From: UBA4207 sp964352405
GTDB taxonomy: Bacteria; Bdellovibrionota; Bacteriovoracia; Bacteriovoracales; Bacteriovoracaceae
Direction of reading: 5' to 3'
Length of the DNA: 21,107 bases
Assembly (NCBI GenBank): GCA_964352405.1
Contig: CAYGRY010000055.1
Span: 1-21,107, forward strand
A program made the translations under genes and the position numbers. Positions 7,185 through 13,665 of the stretch are shown here, one piece after another. Each line of letters begins with the position of its first letter. Position 1 is the stretch's first letter. A model generated the notes under the pieces. It did no database searches, was not told the DNA's origin, and saw nothing but the letters and a program-made list of their open reading frames with translations.

Positions 7185-7610
7185 TCACGTTCCTCCTTGC
7201 ATTTTACTCTCGCTATTTATCGCTCCAAATAATGCAAAGGCGATCACTGTCCCATTAACACCTGCCACAACTGTTCCAAGTGTTTTTGTATTATACTGAT
7301 CGTGATTCATTGAATCTTCATCCATAAATTGATCACGACTTTCTTTTAAACAAGATTGAAGCGCATCTCCTTCAAGTTGAGAACATGACTCAAATTGCGC
7401 TCTTGCAGCAGTTGCTTCAGCTTTTAACATGCAGCGATTTCTACTCGAATCCCACATATAAGGAGAGTCTGGACCTGAATCACATTCAGCAGCCGTCATC
7501 GGTTTCTCGTTAGTTGTTTGAGTGTAGCCAAGAGATGGAAGACCACTGAAAATGAGGCACCAGCTATAAACTGTAACGGCTAAATATTTTTTTATGATTG
7601 AAAAGCTCAT
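7185..7610 (-). CDS. exported protein with C-terminal membrane segment, 141 aa (unknown function)
   Basis: The ATG at 7608-7610 is preceded by AAAGG at 7 bases. Residues 1-30 form a signal peptide (SIIKKYL, then a hydrophobic core, cleavage near SLGYT). The mature part has four cysteines (C43, C60, C76, C87) around YMWDSSRNRC, which recalls the WC modules of the 982-aa protein in style only. A hydrophobic segment at 111-131 (LGTVVAGVNGTVIAFALFGA) would anchor it in the membrane, leaving a short tail ending QGGT. The stop is a TGA, beyond which the same frame stays open and becomes the 538-aa gene. It is therefore either a small separate membrane protein in a translationally coupled pair, or the N-terminal part of a 684-residue protein. 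Family not recognised. Confidence 0.75.
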   Translation of the reverse strand: MSFSIIKKYLAVTVYSWCLIFSGLPSLGYTQTTNEKPMTAAECDSGPDSPYMWDSSRNRCMLKAEATAARAQFESCSQLEGDALQSCLKESRDQFMDEDSMNHDQYNTKTLGTVVAGVNGTVIAFALFGAINSESKMQGGT

Positions 7611-7639
7611 ATCAGTACCTTTAGTGGTTATGACTTATT

Positions 7640-7657
7640 ATCGCCGATATCAGCGAT
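7640..7657. promoter_or_regulatory. 18-bp near-perfect palindrome, candidate operator
   Basis: ATCGCCGATATCAGCGAT is its own reverse complement except for one base pair. It lies about 30 bases upstream of the 141-aa gene in the divergent gap shared with the YiiX-like gene. On the minus strand its right half runs into GGCGATAATAAG, resembling the GCCGATAAAATAG found upstream of the 982-aa gene. A role as a regulator-binding site is inference. Confidence 0.35.
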
Positions 7658-7720
7658 TTATCCTTGTAATATTTCTTACTGTTCGGAGTTAAACCTTTGA
7701 AACTATAGGGGATTTTGCTG

Positions 7721-7749
7721 TTTACTGACGCTTTTAAGCAGGTTAAAAA
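7721..7749 (+). promoter_or_regulatory. weak sigma-70-like promoter for the YiiX-like operon
   Basis: TTTACT (7721-7726), a 17-base spacer, then TAAAAA (7744-7749); each hexamer matches the consensus at 4 of 6 positions. Transcription would begin near 7757, about 38 bases before the ATG at 7795. Confidence 0.3.
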
Positions 7750-7794
7750 TATGAATACAGGCGCCGATTATTTTCGTCAGTTTTTAGGATTTAA

Positions 7795-8379
7795 ATGAAA
7801 TATATCTATAACTCATTGATTTTGCTTGTTCTTTTAGCCTCTACCTCAAGCTTTGCCTTAAGTTTAAAGCCAGGGGACGTGATTTTGATCGAACTTCGCT
7901 GTTACTCTTGTTCAATCATTGCGGATGAGACGAACTCTAGATTTTCCCATTCAGGTGTCGTCATAGGAAAAGAAAATAATCAAATTCAAGTGGCCCAGGC
8001 TTTTGGTGCAGTTCATACAACTAGTTTAGAAAACTTTTTAAATCAAAGAGTCAAAGCAACGAGCGCGTTGGTTCTTCGAAGCGATGACTTTAAAGCCAGC
8101 GCACAAGAAGTGAGCCTTGAATTTAATAAATCATGGAAGGGGATTCCATTTGATTCGAATTATACTTGGGATAATGACAAACTTTATTGTTCTGAGTTCG
8201 TTTCTAAATTTTTAGAAGTTTTCTTAGGTCCTGTTCTTCCACCAAAACCATTAGATTTTTCTCGTAACTGGGATTATTGGTCTCGTATTATGAATCCAGT
8301 TCCTCAGGGAAAACCGGGGAATTCCCCTGGATATCTAGAAAGATCATCTGTCTTTTTTCATGTAGGGGAAATCGATTAA
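7795..8379 (+). CDS. exported YiiX/NlpC-P60-like (permuted papain fold) cysteine hydrolase
   Basis: A 194-aa protein with a clear signal peptide (MKYIYNSLILLVLLASTSSFA, cleavage near residue 21) and AGGA 5 bases before the ATG. LKPGDVILIEL (24-34), RFSHSGVVIG (49-58) and KLYCSEFVSKFLE (129-141) match the arrangement of YiiX-like (permuted NlpC/P60, former DUF830) proteins, in which the His (H52) precedes the Cys (C132). Catalytic His and Cys are both present. Such enzymes act as amidases, peptidases or lipid-related thioesterases in the envelope; the substrate is not evident. Extra cysteines at C36 and C39 could form a disulfide. The stop overlaps the start of the methyltransferase gene by one base (TAATG), implying coupled translation. 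Confidence 0.85.
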   Translation: MKYIYNSLILLVLLASTSSFALSLKPGDVILIELRCYSCSIIADETNSRFSHSGVVIGKENNQIQVAQAFGAVHTTSLENFLNQRVKATSALVLRSDDFKASAQEVSLEFNKSWKGIPFDSNYTWDNDKLYCSEFVSKFLEVFLGPVLPPKPLDFSRNWDYWSRIMNPVPQGKPGNSPGYLERSSVFFHVGEID

Positions 8380-9053
8380 TGTCCTACGACGATATTTATA
8401 AAAATATCCAAAGCCTAGATTGGAAAGCTCCAGAATCACTTGCAAGTTTTCTGCGTACCGAGGTTTTTGAACATTCAAGAGTTGGACCTATTTCCAAAGT
8501 TCTTGAATGTGGTTGTGGTATGGGAAGTGTTTTTGAGTCTGCTGATTTATCACCACTTCAAATTGTTCCAGATGCAGTTGATATTTCTGAAACAGCGATT
8601 GCCCATGCTTTAGAGCGTGGTGTTTTAGGAAATTTTCAAACTGCCGATGTTACCAAACCAGAATTTTTTCTCGGTAACCTTTATGATCTCATTGTTGATT
8701 CGCATTTGTTTCACTGTTTGGTCAGACCTAGCCAACGTGAGGCTTATTTAAAAAATGTCATTAAGCATTTAAAACCCGAGAGTGGAATTTTCGCGATAGA
8801 AACCATGGTTAGCCATAAAAAAATGAGTCTAGATGGCTATGATCAATTGACTGGAACACTCGGTGGTGAGTACGGCAGAAAGATTTTTAACCATCTAGAA
8901 ATTGAGCAAGAGCTATTAGCCTCAGGTCTTAGGATCGAGTTTCTTATTTTCAGCTCTGGTCTCAATATGATTCCTGTTGCAGGAAGAGATGAAACTCTTT
9001 TAAGTGATCCTCAAATCGCTCGGGCCCTTTGCAGTTTCAATCCAGACTGTTAG
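8379..9053 (+). CDS. class I SAM-dependent methyltransferase
   Basis: A 224-aa protein starting at the ATG that overlaps the previous stop (TAATG), with GGGGA 8 bases upstream; a longer in-frame extension inside the upstream gene was not used. Motif I is VLECGCGMGS (41-50), the acidic end of strand beta-2 is in DAVDIS (65-70, D68), and motif IV-like DLIVDSHLFHCL (103-114) precedes a block typical of post-motif III, HLKPESGIFAIETM (130-143). This is a Rossmann-type methyltransferase of normal size for a small-molecule enzyme; the substrate is unknown and no family-specific acceptor motif is visible. It lies between a papain-like hydrolase and an MscS channel in one transcription unit, with only 9 bases to the next gene. 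Confidence 0.85.
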   Translation: MSYDDIYKNIQSLDWKAPESLASFLRTEVFEHSRVGPISKVLECGCGMGSVFESADLSPLQIVPDAVDISETAIAHALERGVLGNFQTADVTKPEFFLGNLYDLIVDSHLFHCLVRPSQREAYLKNVIKHLKPESGIFAIETMVSHKKMSLDGYDQLTGTLGGEYGRKIFNHLEIEQELLASGLRIEFLIFSSGLNMIPVAGRDETLLSDPQIARALCSFNPDC

Positions 9054-9062
9054 CATTTTAGA

Positions 9063-9938
9063 ATGGAACAAACTCAAATGATTCAACTAGCTAAGCAGCT
9101 ATGGGCAGCGATATCTCAACCTTTATTTGAAATCTCTGGTCATAAATTATCAATCATGACTTTTGTCACGGCGATTATATTATTTATCGTCTTCGTCAAA
9201 GGTGCACACGTCGTAGAAAAATTTCTTCGAAGGTTTTTACAAGATAAACCAATCGATCAGGGGATTAAAAACTCACTGGCTAGGTTTGGTCGTTATATCA
9301 CAATAGTTATTGGTGCAGTCATTACGCTTGAGACTGTTGGCGTGAGTCTATCTTCGCTCGCTGCTCTCGGTGCTGTCTTAATGGTTGGTATCGGTTTTGG
9401 TCTTCAAAATATTGCACAAAACTTTATCTCAGGTCTTATTATTTTATTAGAGCGACCAATTAAAGAAGGCGACATTGTTCAAGTTGGTGGTGTATCGGGG
9501 AGAGTTGTTGATATTCAGGCGAGATCAACTCTTATCCAAACCAGAAATGACGTTTCAATTTTAGTGCCCAATTCACAATTCATTTCAGAACAAGTCATCA
9601 ATGAGAGCTTTAGCGGTCAACAGATTCGCTACAGTGTAAGTGTTGGAGTGGCGTACGGCAGTGATACACAATTGGTTAAAGAAACTCTCATGGCAGTGGC
9701 GATGAAGAATCCGAAGGTTTTGAAGTCGCCTGCGCCGGATGTTCTTTTTACTAATTTTGGTGATTCTAGCTTAGATTTTGAACTTAGAGTTTGGCTTGAT
9801 GATCTTTGGACTTATGTCGTTGTGATGTCTGAATTGCGCTTTGAGATCGATAAGCAATTTAGAGAAAATAAGATCACGATTCCATTTCCACAACGTGACC
9901 TTCATGTGGTTTCTTCTCAAGTTTCATTCAAACAATAA
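9063..9938 (+). CDS. small-conductance mechanosensitive channel, MscS family
   Basis: A 291-aa protein close to the length of E. coli MscS (286). Membrane segments are at about 30-50, 77-95 and 96-130. The third is the Gly/Ala-rich pore helix (LSSLAALGAVLMVGIGFGLQNIAQNFISGLIILLERPIKEGDIV), the hallmark of the family. It is followed by the beta domain (VGGVSGRVVDIQARSTLIQTRNDVSILVPNSQFI) and the alpha/beta C-terminal domain with IPFPQRDLHV near the end. It forms a homoheptamer in the inner membrane that releases solutes on hypo-osmotic shock. The start at 9063 has no good Shine-Dalgarno and lies 9 bases after the methyltransferase stop, suggesting coupling. Confidence 0.95.
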   Translation: MEQTQMIQLAKQLWAAISQPLFEISGHKLSIMTFVTAIILFIVFVKGAHVVEKFLRRFLQDKPIDQGIKNSLARFGRYITIVIGAVITLETVGVSLSSLAALGAVLMVGIGFGLQNIAQNFISGLIILLERPIKEGDIVQVGGVSGRVVDIQARSTLIQTRNDVSILVPNSQFISEQVINESFSGQQIRYSVSVGVAYGSDTQLVKETLMAVAMKNPKVLKSPAPDVLFTNFGDSSLDFELRVWLDDLWTYVVVMSELRFEIDKQFRENKITIPFPQRDLHVVSSQVSFKQ

Positions 9939-9944
9939 ACCAAA

Positions 9945-9970
9945 AAAAACCGGCCTTAAAGGCCGGTGAT
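9945..9970 (-). terminator. intrinsic terminator, best for the minus-strand 111-aa gene
   Basis: Stem ACCGGCCT (9949-9956) and AGGCCGGT (9960-9967) with loop TAA. On the minus strand the stem is followed by a run of eight T (complement of A 9942-9949), so it terminates the 111-aa gene about 13 bases after its stop. It also lies just after mscS and may act weakly in the plus direction. Confidence 0.85.
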
Positions 9971-9979
9971 AAAGTTTAA

Positions 9980-10315
9980 TTAGTTTTGCTGATGAGGGTT
10001 CTTTTGATGAGGATTCTTGTTTGATCCTTCACCCTTAACGACAGCGAATCGTACTTCTTCTGGATAAACGATCTCTCCATTATTCAATTCGATTTGAGAG
10101 TTTCCTAAGATTGAACCAGCAGAGTTATTTCTTCTTCTGATTTGAACCACTGAAATTCTATCACCATCGTAAAGTTCAAGAGAATCAACTTCAGCGCTTG
10201 CAGCAACACGACTTGCTGGAACCTTTTCGAGAGTTTCAACACTTTGTGCACTCACATCTTGGTTAAAGGCAAAGCTTAAGGCGATCAATGTTAAAACTTG
10301 GATTACCGCTTTCAT
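9980..10315 (-). CDS. small exported protein, 111 aa (unknown function)
   Basis: The ATG at 10313-10315 has a strong ribosome binding site (GGGGAGA, 6 bases upstream). Residues 1-23 form a signal peptide (MKAVIQVLTLIALSFAFNQDVSA, cleavage VSA-QS). The mature domain of about 70 residues looks beta-rich (VDSLELYDGDRISVVQIRRR... SQIELNNGEIVYPEEVRFAVV), and the tail repeats NPHQ (KNPHQKNPHQQN). There is no cysteine or membrane segment after the signal, so it should be soluble in the periplasm or outside. It is a single-gene unit with its own terminator and a candidate sigma-54 promoter. No family recognised. Confidence 0.75.
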   Translation of the reverse strand: MKAVIQVLTLIALSFAFNQDVSAQSVETLEKVPASRVAASAEVDSLELYDGDRISVVQIRRRNNSAGSILGNSQIELNNGEIVYPEEVRFAVVKGEGSNKNPHQKNPHQQN

Positions 10316-10400
10316 TACGTTCTCCCCTACGTGGAAGTTGCGACATCCTGTCTTTTATTTTGCCTCTCCGTCCTAGTGAAGCTTTGTTACAGACTACAAA

Positions 10401-10416
10401 TACAAGTCGTGTGCCA
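10401..10416 (-). promoter_or_regulatory. candidate sigma-54 (RpoN) promoter for the 111-aa gene
   Basis: On the minus strand: TGGCAC (complement of 10411-10416), five bases, then TTGTA (complement of 10401-10405). The consensus is TGGCACG-N4-TTGCW; the -24 GG and the spacing are exact, but the -12 element has T in place of the usual C. Transcription would start near 10390, about 75 bases before the ATG. Confidence 0.35.
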
Positions 10417-10504
10417 AGCTTATAAAATGCTAAGTTATTGAAATTGGGATGTCTGAATCATGCCAAACAGGAACTGGTCTCCAGCTGACACCACTAAAAC
10501 AGGC

Positions 10505-10522
10505 CTATATGCCCCCATATAG
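10505..10522 (-). terminator. weak hairpin after the CaiB-like gene
   Basis: CTATATG (10505-10511) and CATATAG (10516-10522) form a 7-bp AT-rich stem around CCCC, 15 bases past the stop of the CoA-transferase gene. In the minus direction a short TTTT follows a few bases later. It may be a weak terminator. Confidence 0.35.
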
Positions 10523-10537
10523 AATGTTCACGGGTCT

Positions 10538-11458
10538 TTAAAGCAGACTTAAGCACATATCGTTATTAGCGATTAATTGACTAACATCGCTACTAGAAAG
10601 GCTTAAAAACTTAGCTGAAACCTGTTTGAAGATCGATTGATCTTGGTGATGAAAACGTAGATCAGCTTCTATAACAAGTCCTGTGCTTTCACAAAAACGC
10701 TGCCAAAACTTTTCTTCTACCGCGGCCAGGGCAGCATAGGAACCATCTTTTAACTTATAAATGGAGTAGCAAGGGTAGCGACCATTATGTAGCGTTTTAG
10801 AGATCCCTTGTTCACGACACTTTTTTGGCCAAAATGGGCCTAAGATTTCTTCACTGGCTTCATAGAGAAAACTTTCGATAAATTGAGTTTTCTTTGTTTC
10901 ATGCGCTTTTAACATTCCCGCAATCAGATCTGTCGCGGCCTTATGTCCAAAAGTAATACCAGCAACTGGCAAGAAAGGTGGATCAATAATGTCACTAGTC
11001 TGGCCTTCGACATAAAGCTTCAAAATACCAATGTCGGCCATGGCATTCAGATCATGCATTCCACGAGTAAGATTTTTTTTAGAAAATAATTCAATATGAC
11101 TTATAGGACGCTTCGACTTTTCAAGGCTTGCTTGATCGACTCCAAGAAAGTCTCTTACCTTTGGAGGTAGCCCCATAATGATGCCATCAGCTCTACCAAG
11201 AAGCTCTTGCATTTTGTCTTTTGAAGCAGGGTCTTTAAAATCAATTCTTAAAATCTGTTTATTATTGTTAAGCTCTTCGTACCAATACGGAAAGCTAGGA
11301 TCCATTTCAGCGAATAAGCCATGGATAAAAGGATCCTTAAATTTTTGATCTTCAACTTTAATAACTTCGGCACCCATATCAGCCAGGACTTTTCCGGCTA
11401 AAGGTCCGGGTAAACGGTGGGACAGATCAAGAATAACTTTTCCTTTTAATAGTTCCAA
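10538..11458 (-). CDS. CaiB/BaiF family III CoA-transferase, alpha-methylacyl-CoA racemase-like, short
   Basis: A 306-aa protein starting at TTG (11456-11458), with AGGAG 9 bases upstream overlapping the stop of the previous gene. The N-terminus (KGKVILDLSHRLPGPLAGKVLADMGAEVIKVE, 5-36) is the family III signature of Rossmann-like fold and CoA-binding loop. RGMHDLNAMADIG (132-144) corresponds to the GHDxNYxAxxG block of alpha-methylacyl-CoA racemase, with H135/D136 matching catalytic positions; this favours a racemase of 2-methylacyl-CoA esters over a CoA-transferase. Relatives are about 350-440 aa. This one ends at NNDMCLSLL, where others carry a DxCxxPV block and about 50 more residues. No continuation was found in the other two frames downstream. 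It may still be functional. It follows the DUF255 gene by 12 bases. Confidence 0.85.
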   Translation of the reverse strand: MELLKGKVILDLSHRLPGPLAGKVLADMGAEVIKVEDQKFKDPFIHGLFAEMDPSFPYWYEELNNNKQILRIDFKDPASKDKMQELLGRADGIIMGLPPKVRDFLGVDQASLEKSKRPISHIELFSKKNLTRGMHDLNAMADIGILKLYVEGQTSDIIDPPFLPVAGITFGHKAATDLIAGMLKAHETKKTQFIESFLYEASEEILGPFWPKKCREQGISKTLHNGRYPCYSIYKLKDGSYAALAAVEEKFWQRFCESTGLVIEADLRFHHQDQSIFKQVSAKFLSLSSSDVSQLIANNDMCLSLL

Positions 11459-11470
11459 AATTTATGACTC

Positions 11471-13519
11471 CTAATCTTTCTTTGTTGGTCTTAATGTTTC
11501 AATAAACTGATCGAGTCCGTGACCTTGGAGTTCACAAACTTCAAGTGAGCAAATCTGCCACTCATCACCTTTATCTTCATGATAAGTTAAAACAAAGCGA
11601 GGTAAGAAGTAAGACATGAAGCCAATAAACTTTTCATCTTTAAGCCAAGCCAGTGGAAGCTTTACTGTTCTATAGGCTTGATCAGGATAGGTTAGTGCGC
11701 GCAGACCTTCTCCTGCTGAAATTGGATTTCTAAGAGTTTCATGAGTAGCATCTTCTTTAAGACCATCTAGGAAAGAATCAAATTCTTTATCTAGAAGTAA
11801 CATCTTGCCTCGACGAGCAAGACTAAAGAGAGTGGCCAAACATGAACGATAAGACTGGTCGTACATTGAGATCGAAAGATTTGGATAAAGTTCGGCATCA
11901 CTAAGAGCAACAGGTCTTGTATGAACCTTATTATCTTTAACAAATGATTTTGAAATAAAGCTCATCGTATCTCTGAAATTATCTTTAAAGACAGGATTGC
12001 CTGTAATTTCGTACATACGAATTTGCGCTTCAGCAAAAAAGACAAAGTCTTCTAGGTATGGAAGAGATTTCTCTTTCGTCGTCGTGTGGCGAATTTCAAA
12101 AGCTTCACCTTCTTTGGCCACTAAGAATGTTTTATAAGCTCCTTCAACGAGTTTATTAAACAAGAGTGACGCTTTATTTTTAATGGCAGAAACTTGGCAG
12201 TACTGCATAACATCGACCATGGCACTAATAAGCTGGAAATTCCAAGAGGCAATCCCTTTGTTATCAGTTGCTGGAGGAATACGAAGAGATCTCTCTCTTA
12301 AAAATTGTTTTCTAAGTCTTCTAATGACTGGCCAATTTTCTTGAGTTAAAAACTCCTGTCTTTTTTCATAATTTAGACTGATGACATTTAGTCCCTGATC
12401 GAAGTTTCCTTTTTCAGTGATTGAAAACCAATCCTTAAACTCGGCGTGGCGCTCATCAAAGTCACCTTCAAGTGAAGCGTTATTAATGGCATCTTCAAAT
12501 TCGGCTAAGGAAAATGTTTGATATAGACCTTCAACGCCTTCGCAGTCGGCATCTTGGGCAGCAAAGGCATAGCCTTCATCACTGAGCATTTCAGCTTCTA
12601 AAAACTCTAGTGTTTGCAATAGTCCGTCATAAACAAGAGGTGAAGGATAAAGTATCGAGGCTTTTGAAAGCATACGAAGAAGTCCGGCCTGATCGTAAAG
12701 CATCTTTTCAAAATGCGGCAGTAACCAATTATTGTCGGTACTGTAGCGGTGAAATCCACCTCGGGCGTGATCATAGATTCCGCCCATCATCATGCGCTCA
12801 ATGGTCTTAATGATATGTTCGCCCTGATCCTTTTGAATCATGCCTTCAAGCATTTGTTCCAGCGCCCACTCATAAAATGAAAACAGTGGAAACTTTGGAG
12901 GTGCACCAAACCCGCCATTTTGCGCATCTTGAAATTGAGCGAGGACATTCATCACCGCACCTGGAGGTGGAAAATGTCCTTCAAATTCAACTTGTTCTGG
13001 CTTAACACCTTTAACGATCGCTTCACTGACTTGCTCAGCATTTTTTAACACTTGCTCTTTTTCATCTTTAAAAACTCTCGACAGTTCAAGTAGCACATCT
13101 CCAAAAGTAGCCTGTCCTTCTTGCTGTGCTGTCGGTGGAAAGTAAGTTCCAACAAAATAGGGACGCATATCTGGTAATAAAAATGCCGAAAGCGGCCAGC
13201 CACCACTTTTGGTAAACAACTGACAGGCTTGTTGGTAGTAGCTATCAAGATCTGGATGCTCTTCGCGGTCCACCTTTATACAAACAAATTCTTTGTTTAA
13301 AAGATCAGCAATGTTTTGATCTTGAAATGACTCTTCGGCCATCACGTGGCACCAGTGACAAGATGAATAGCCGATGGAGAGAAAAATGGGTTTATTTTGT
13401 TCTTTTGCTACCAGCAAGGCTTCTGGCCCATATGGCCACCAATGCACTGGGTTATCTTTATGCTGCTTGAGGTAAAGAGAATTTTGATCTTTTAGGCGGT
13501 TATAAGTCACATCGGTCAT
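11471..13519 (-). CDS. DUF255 thioredoxin-domain protein, YyaL/SPATA20 family
   Basis: A 682-aa protein of the widespread YyaL family, at the usual length. The N-terminal thioredoxin-like domain (about 1-165) opens with NSLYLKQHKDNPVHWWPYG (13-31) and holds the CHWCH motif (C54, H55, W56, C57, H58), followed by VDREEHPDLDSYYQQ and GGWPLSAFLLPDMRPYFVGTYFPP. The rest is the (alpha/alpha)6 barrel related to N-acylglucosamine 2-epimerase/glycosidase folds, including GGIYDHARGGFHRYSTDNNWLLPHFEKMLYDQA. The biochemical role of the family is not firmly established; a cytoplasmic thiol-redox or sugar-related function is usual speculation. There is no signal peptide. The ATG at 13519 has GGAG 8 bases upstream. 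It heads a two-gene unit with the CaiB-like gene. Confidence 0.95.
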   Translation of the reverse strand: MTDVTYNRLKDQNSLYLKQHKDNPVHWWPYGPEALLVAKEQNKPIFLSIGYSSCHWCHVMAEESFQDQNIADLLNKEFVCIKVDREEHPDLDSYYQQACQLFTKSGGWPLSAFLLPDMRPYFVGTYFPPTAQQEGQATFGDVLLELSRVFKDEKEQVLKNAEQVSEAIVKGVKPEQVEFEGHFPPPGAVMNVLAQFQDAQNGGFGAPPKFPLFSFYEWALEQMLEGMIQKDQGEHIIKTIERMMMGGIYDHARGGFHRYSTDNNWLLPHFEKMLYDQAGLLRMLSKASILYPSPLVYDGLLQTLEFLEAEMLSDEGYAFAAQDADCEGVEGLYQTFSLAEFEDAINNASLEGDFDERHAEFKDWFSITEKGNFDQGLNVISLNYEKRQEFLTQENWPVIRRLRKQFLRERSLRIPPATDNKGIASWNFQLISAMVDVMQYCQVSAIKNKASLLFNKLVEGAYKTFLVAKEGEAFEIRHTTTKEKSLPYLEDFVFFAEAQIRMYEITGNPVFKDNFRDTMSFISKSFVKDNKVHTRPVALSDAELYPNLSISMYDQSYRSCLATLFSLARRGKMLLLDKEFDSFLDGLKEDATHETLRNPISAGEGLRALTYPDQAYRTVKLPLAWLKDEKFIGFMSYFLPRFVLTYHEDKGDEWQICSLEVCELQGHGLDQFIETLRPTKKD

Positions 13520-13598
13520 ATTGAAGACTCCGGGCAGGCGAGTAATTGAAACTATTGAAAATTAAAGGTTCTATCATAGGCCCTCCCTGTAAATATTC

Positions 13599-13636
13599 CT
13601 TGGCACGGTGAGACGAAGCCACTTCGAGTTGCCAAG
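13599..13636. repeat. inverted repeat CTTGGCA...TGCCAAG upstream of the transglycosylase gene
   Basis: CTTGGCA (13599-13605) pairs with TGCCAAG (13630-13636). Inside it CGAAG (13614-13618) pairs with CTTCG (13622-13626) around a 3-base loop, giving a two-tier hairpin just before the start of the transglycosylase gene, in the divergent gap with the DUF255 gene. It may be a 5'-leader structure or a regulator site; there is no T-run on either side. Confidence 0.45.
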
Positions 13637-13665
13637 CCATGTGCTCGAGGCTAGAAATACCGGAC

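Larger units (their letters stand above)
5556..7610 (-). other. one continuous frame interrupted by a single TGA (141-aa and 538-aa genes)
   Basis: Reading from the ATG at 7610, the frame runs 141 codons to a TGA at 7185-7187, then TTA TCT AGA AAA, then ATG at 7172, all in the same frame, and continues to the TAA at 5556-5558. Read through the stop, it would be a 684-residue product with a signal peptide, a first membrane segment (111-131 of the 141-aa part), three more membrane segments, the cysteine units and the shared C-terminal motif. This may be a split gene, a nonsense mutation, a sequencing error, or stop-codon readthrough; sequence alone does not decide. Confidence 0.6.

Noticed and set aside
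10490..10537. Frameshifted continuation of the CaiB-like protein
   Set aside because: The other two frames after the stop were read. One closes at once and the other gives a short peptide unlike the family C-terminus.
13601..13616. TGGCACG as a sigma-54 -24 element before the transglycosylase
   Set aside because: The -12 position reads GACGA, with no TTGC at the right spacing.
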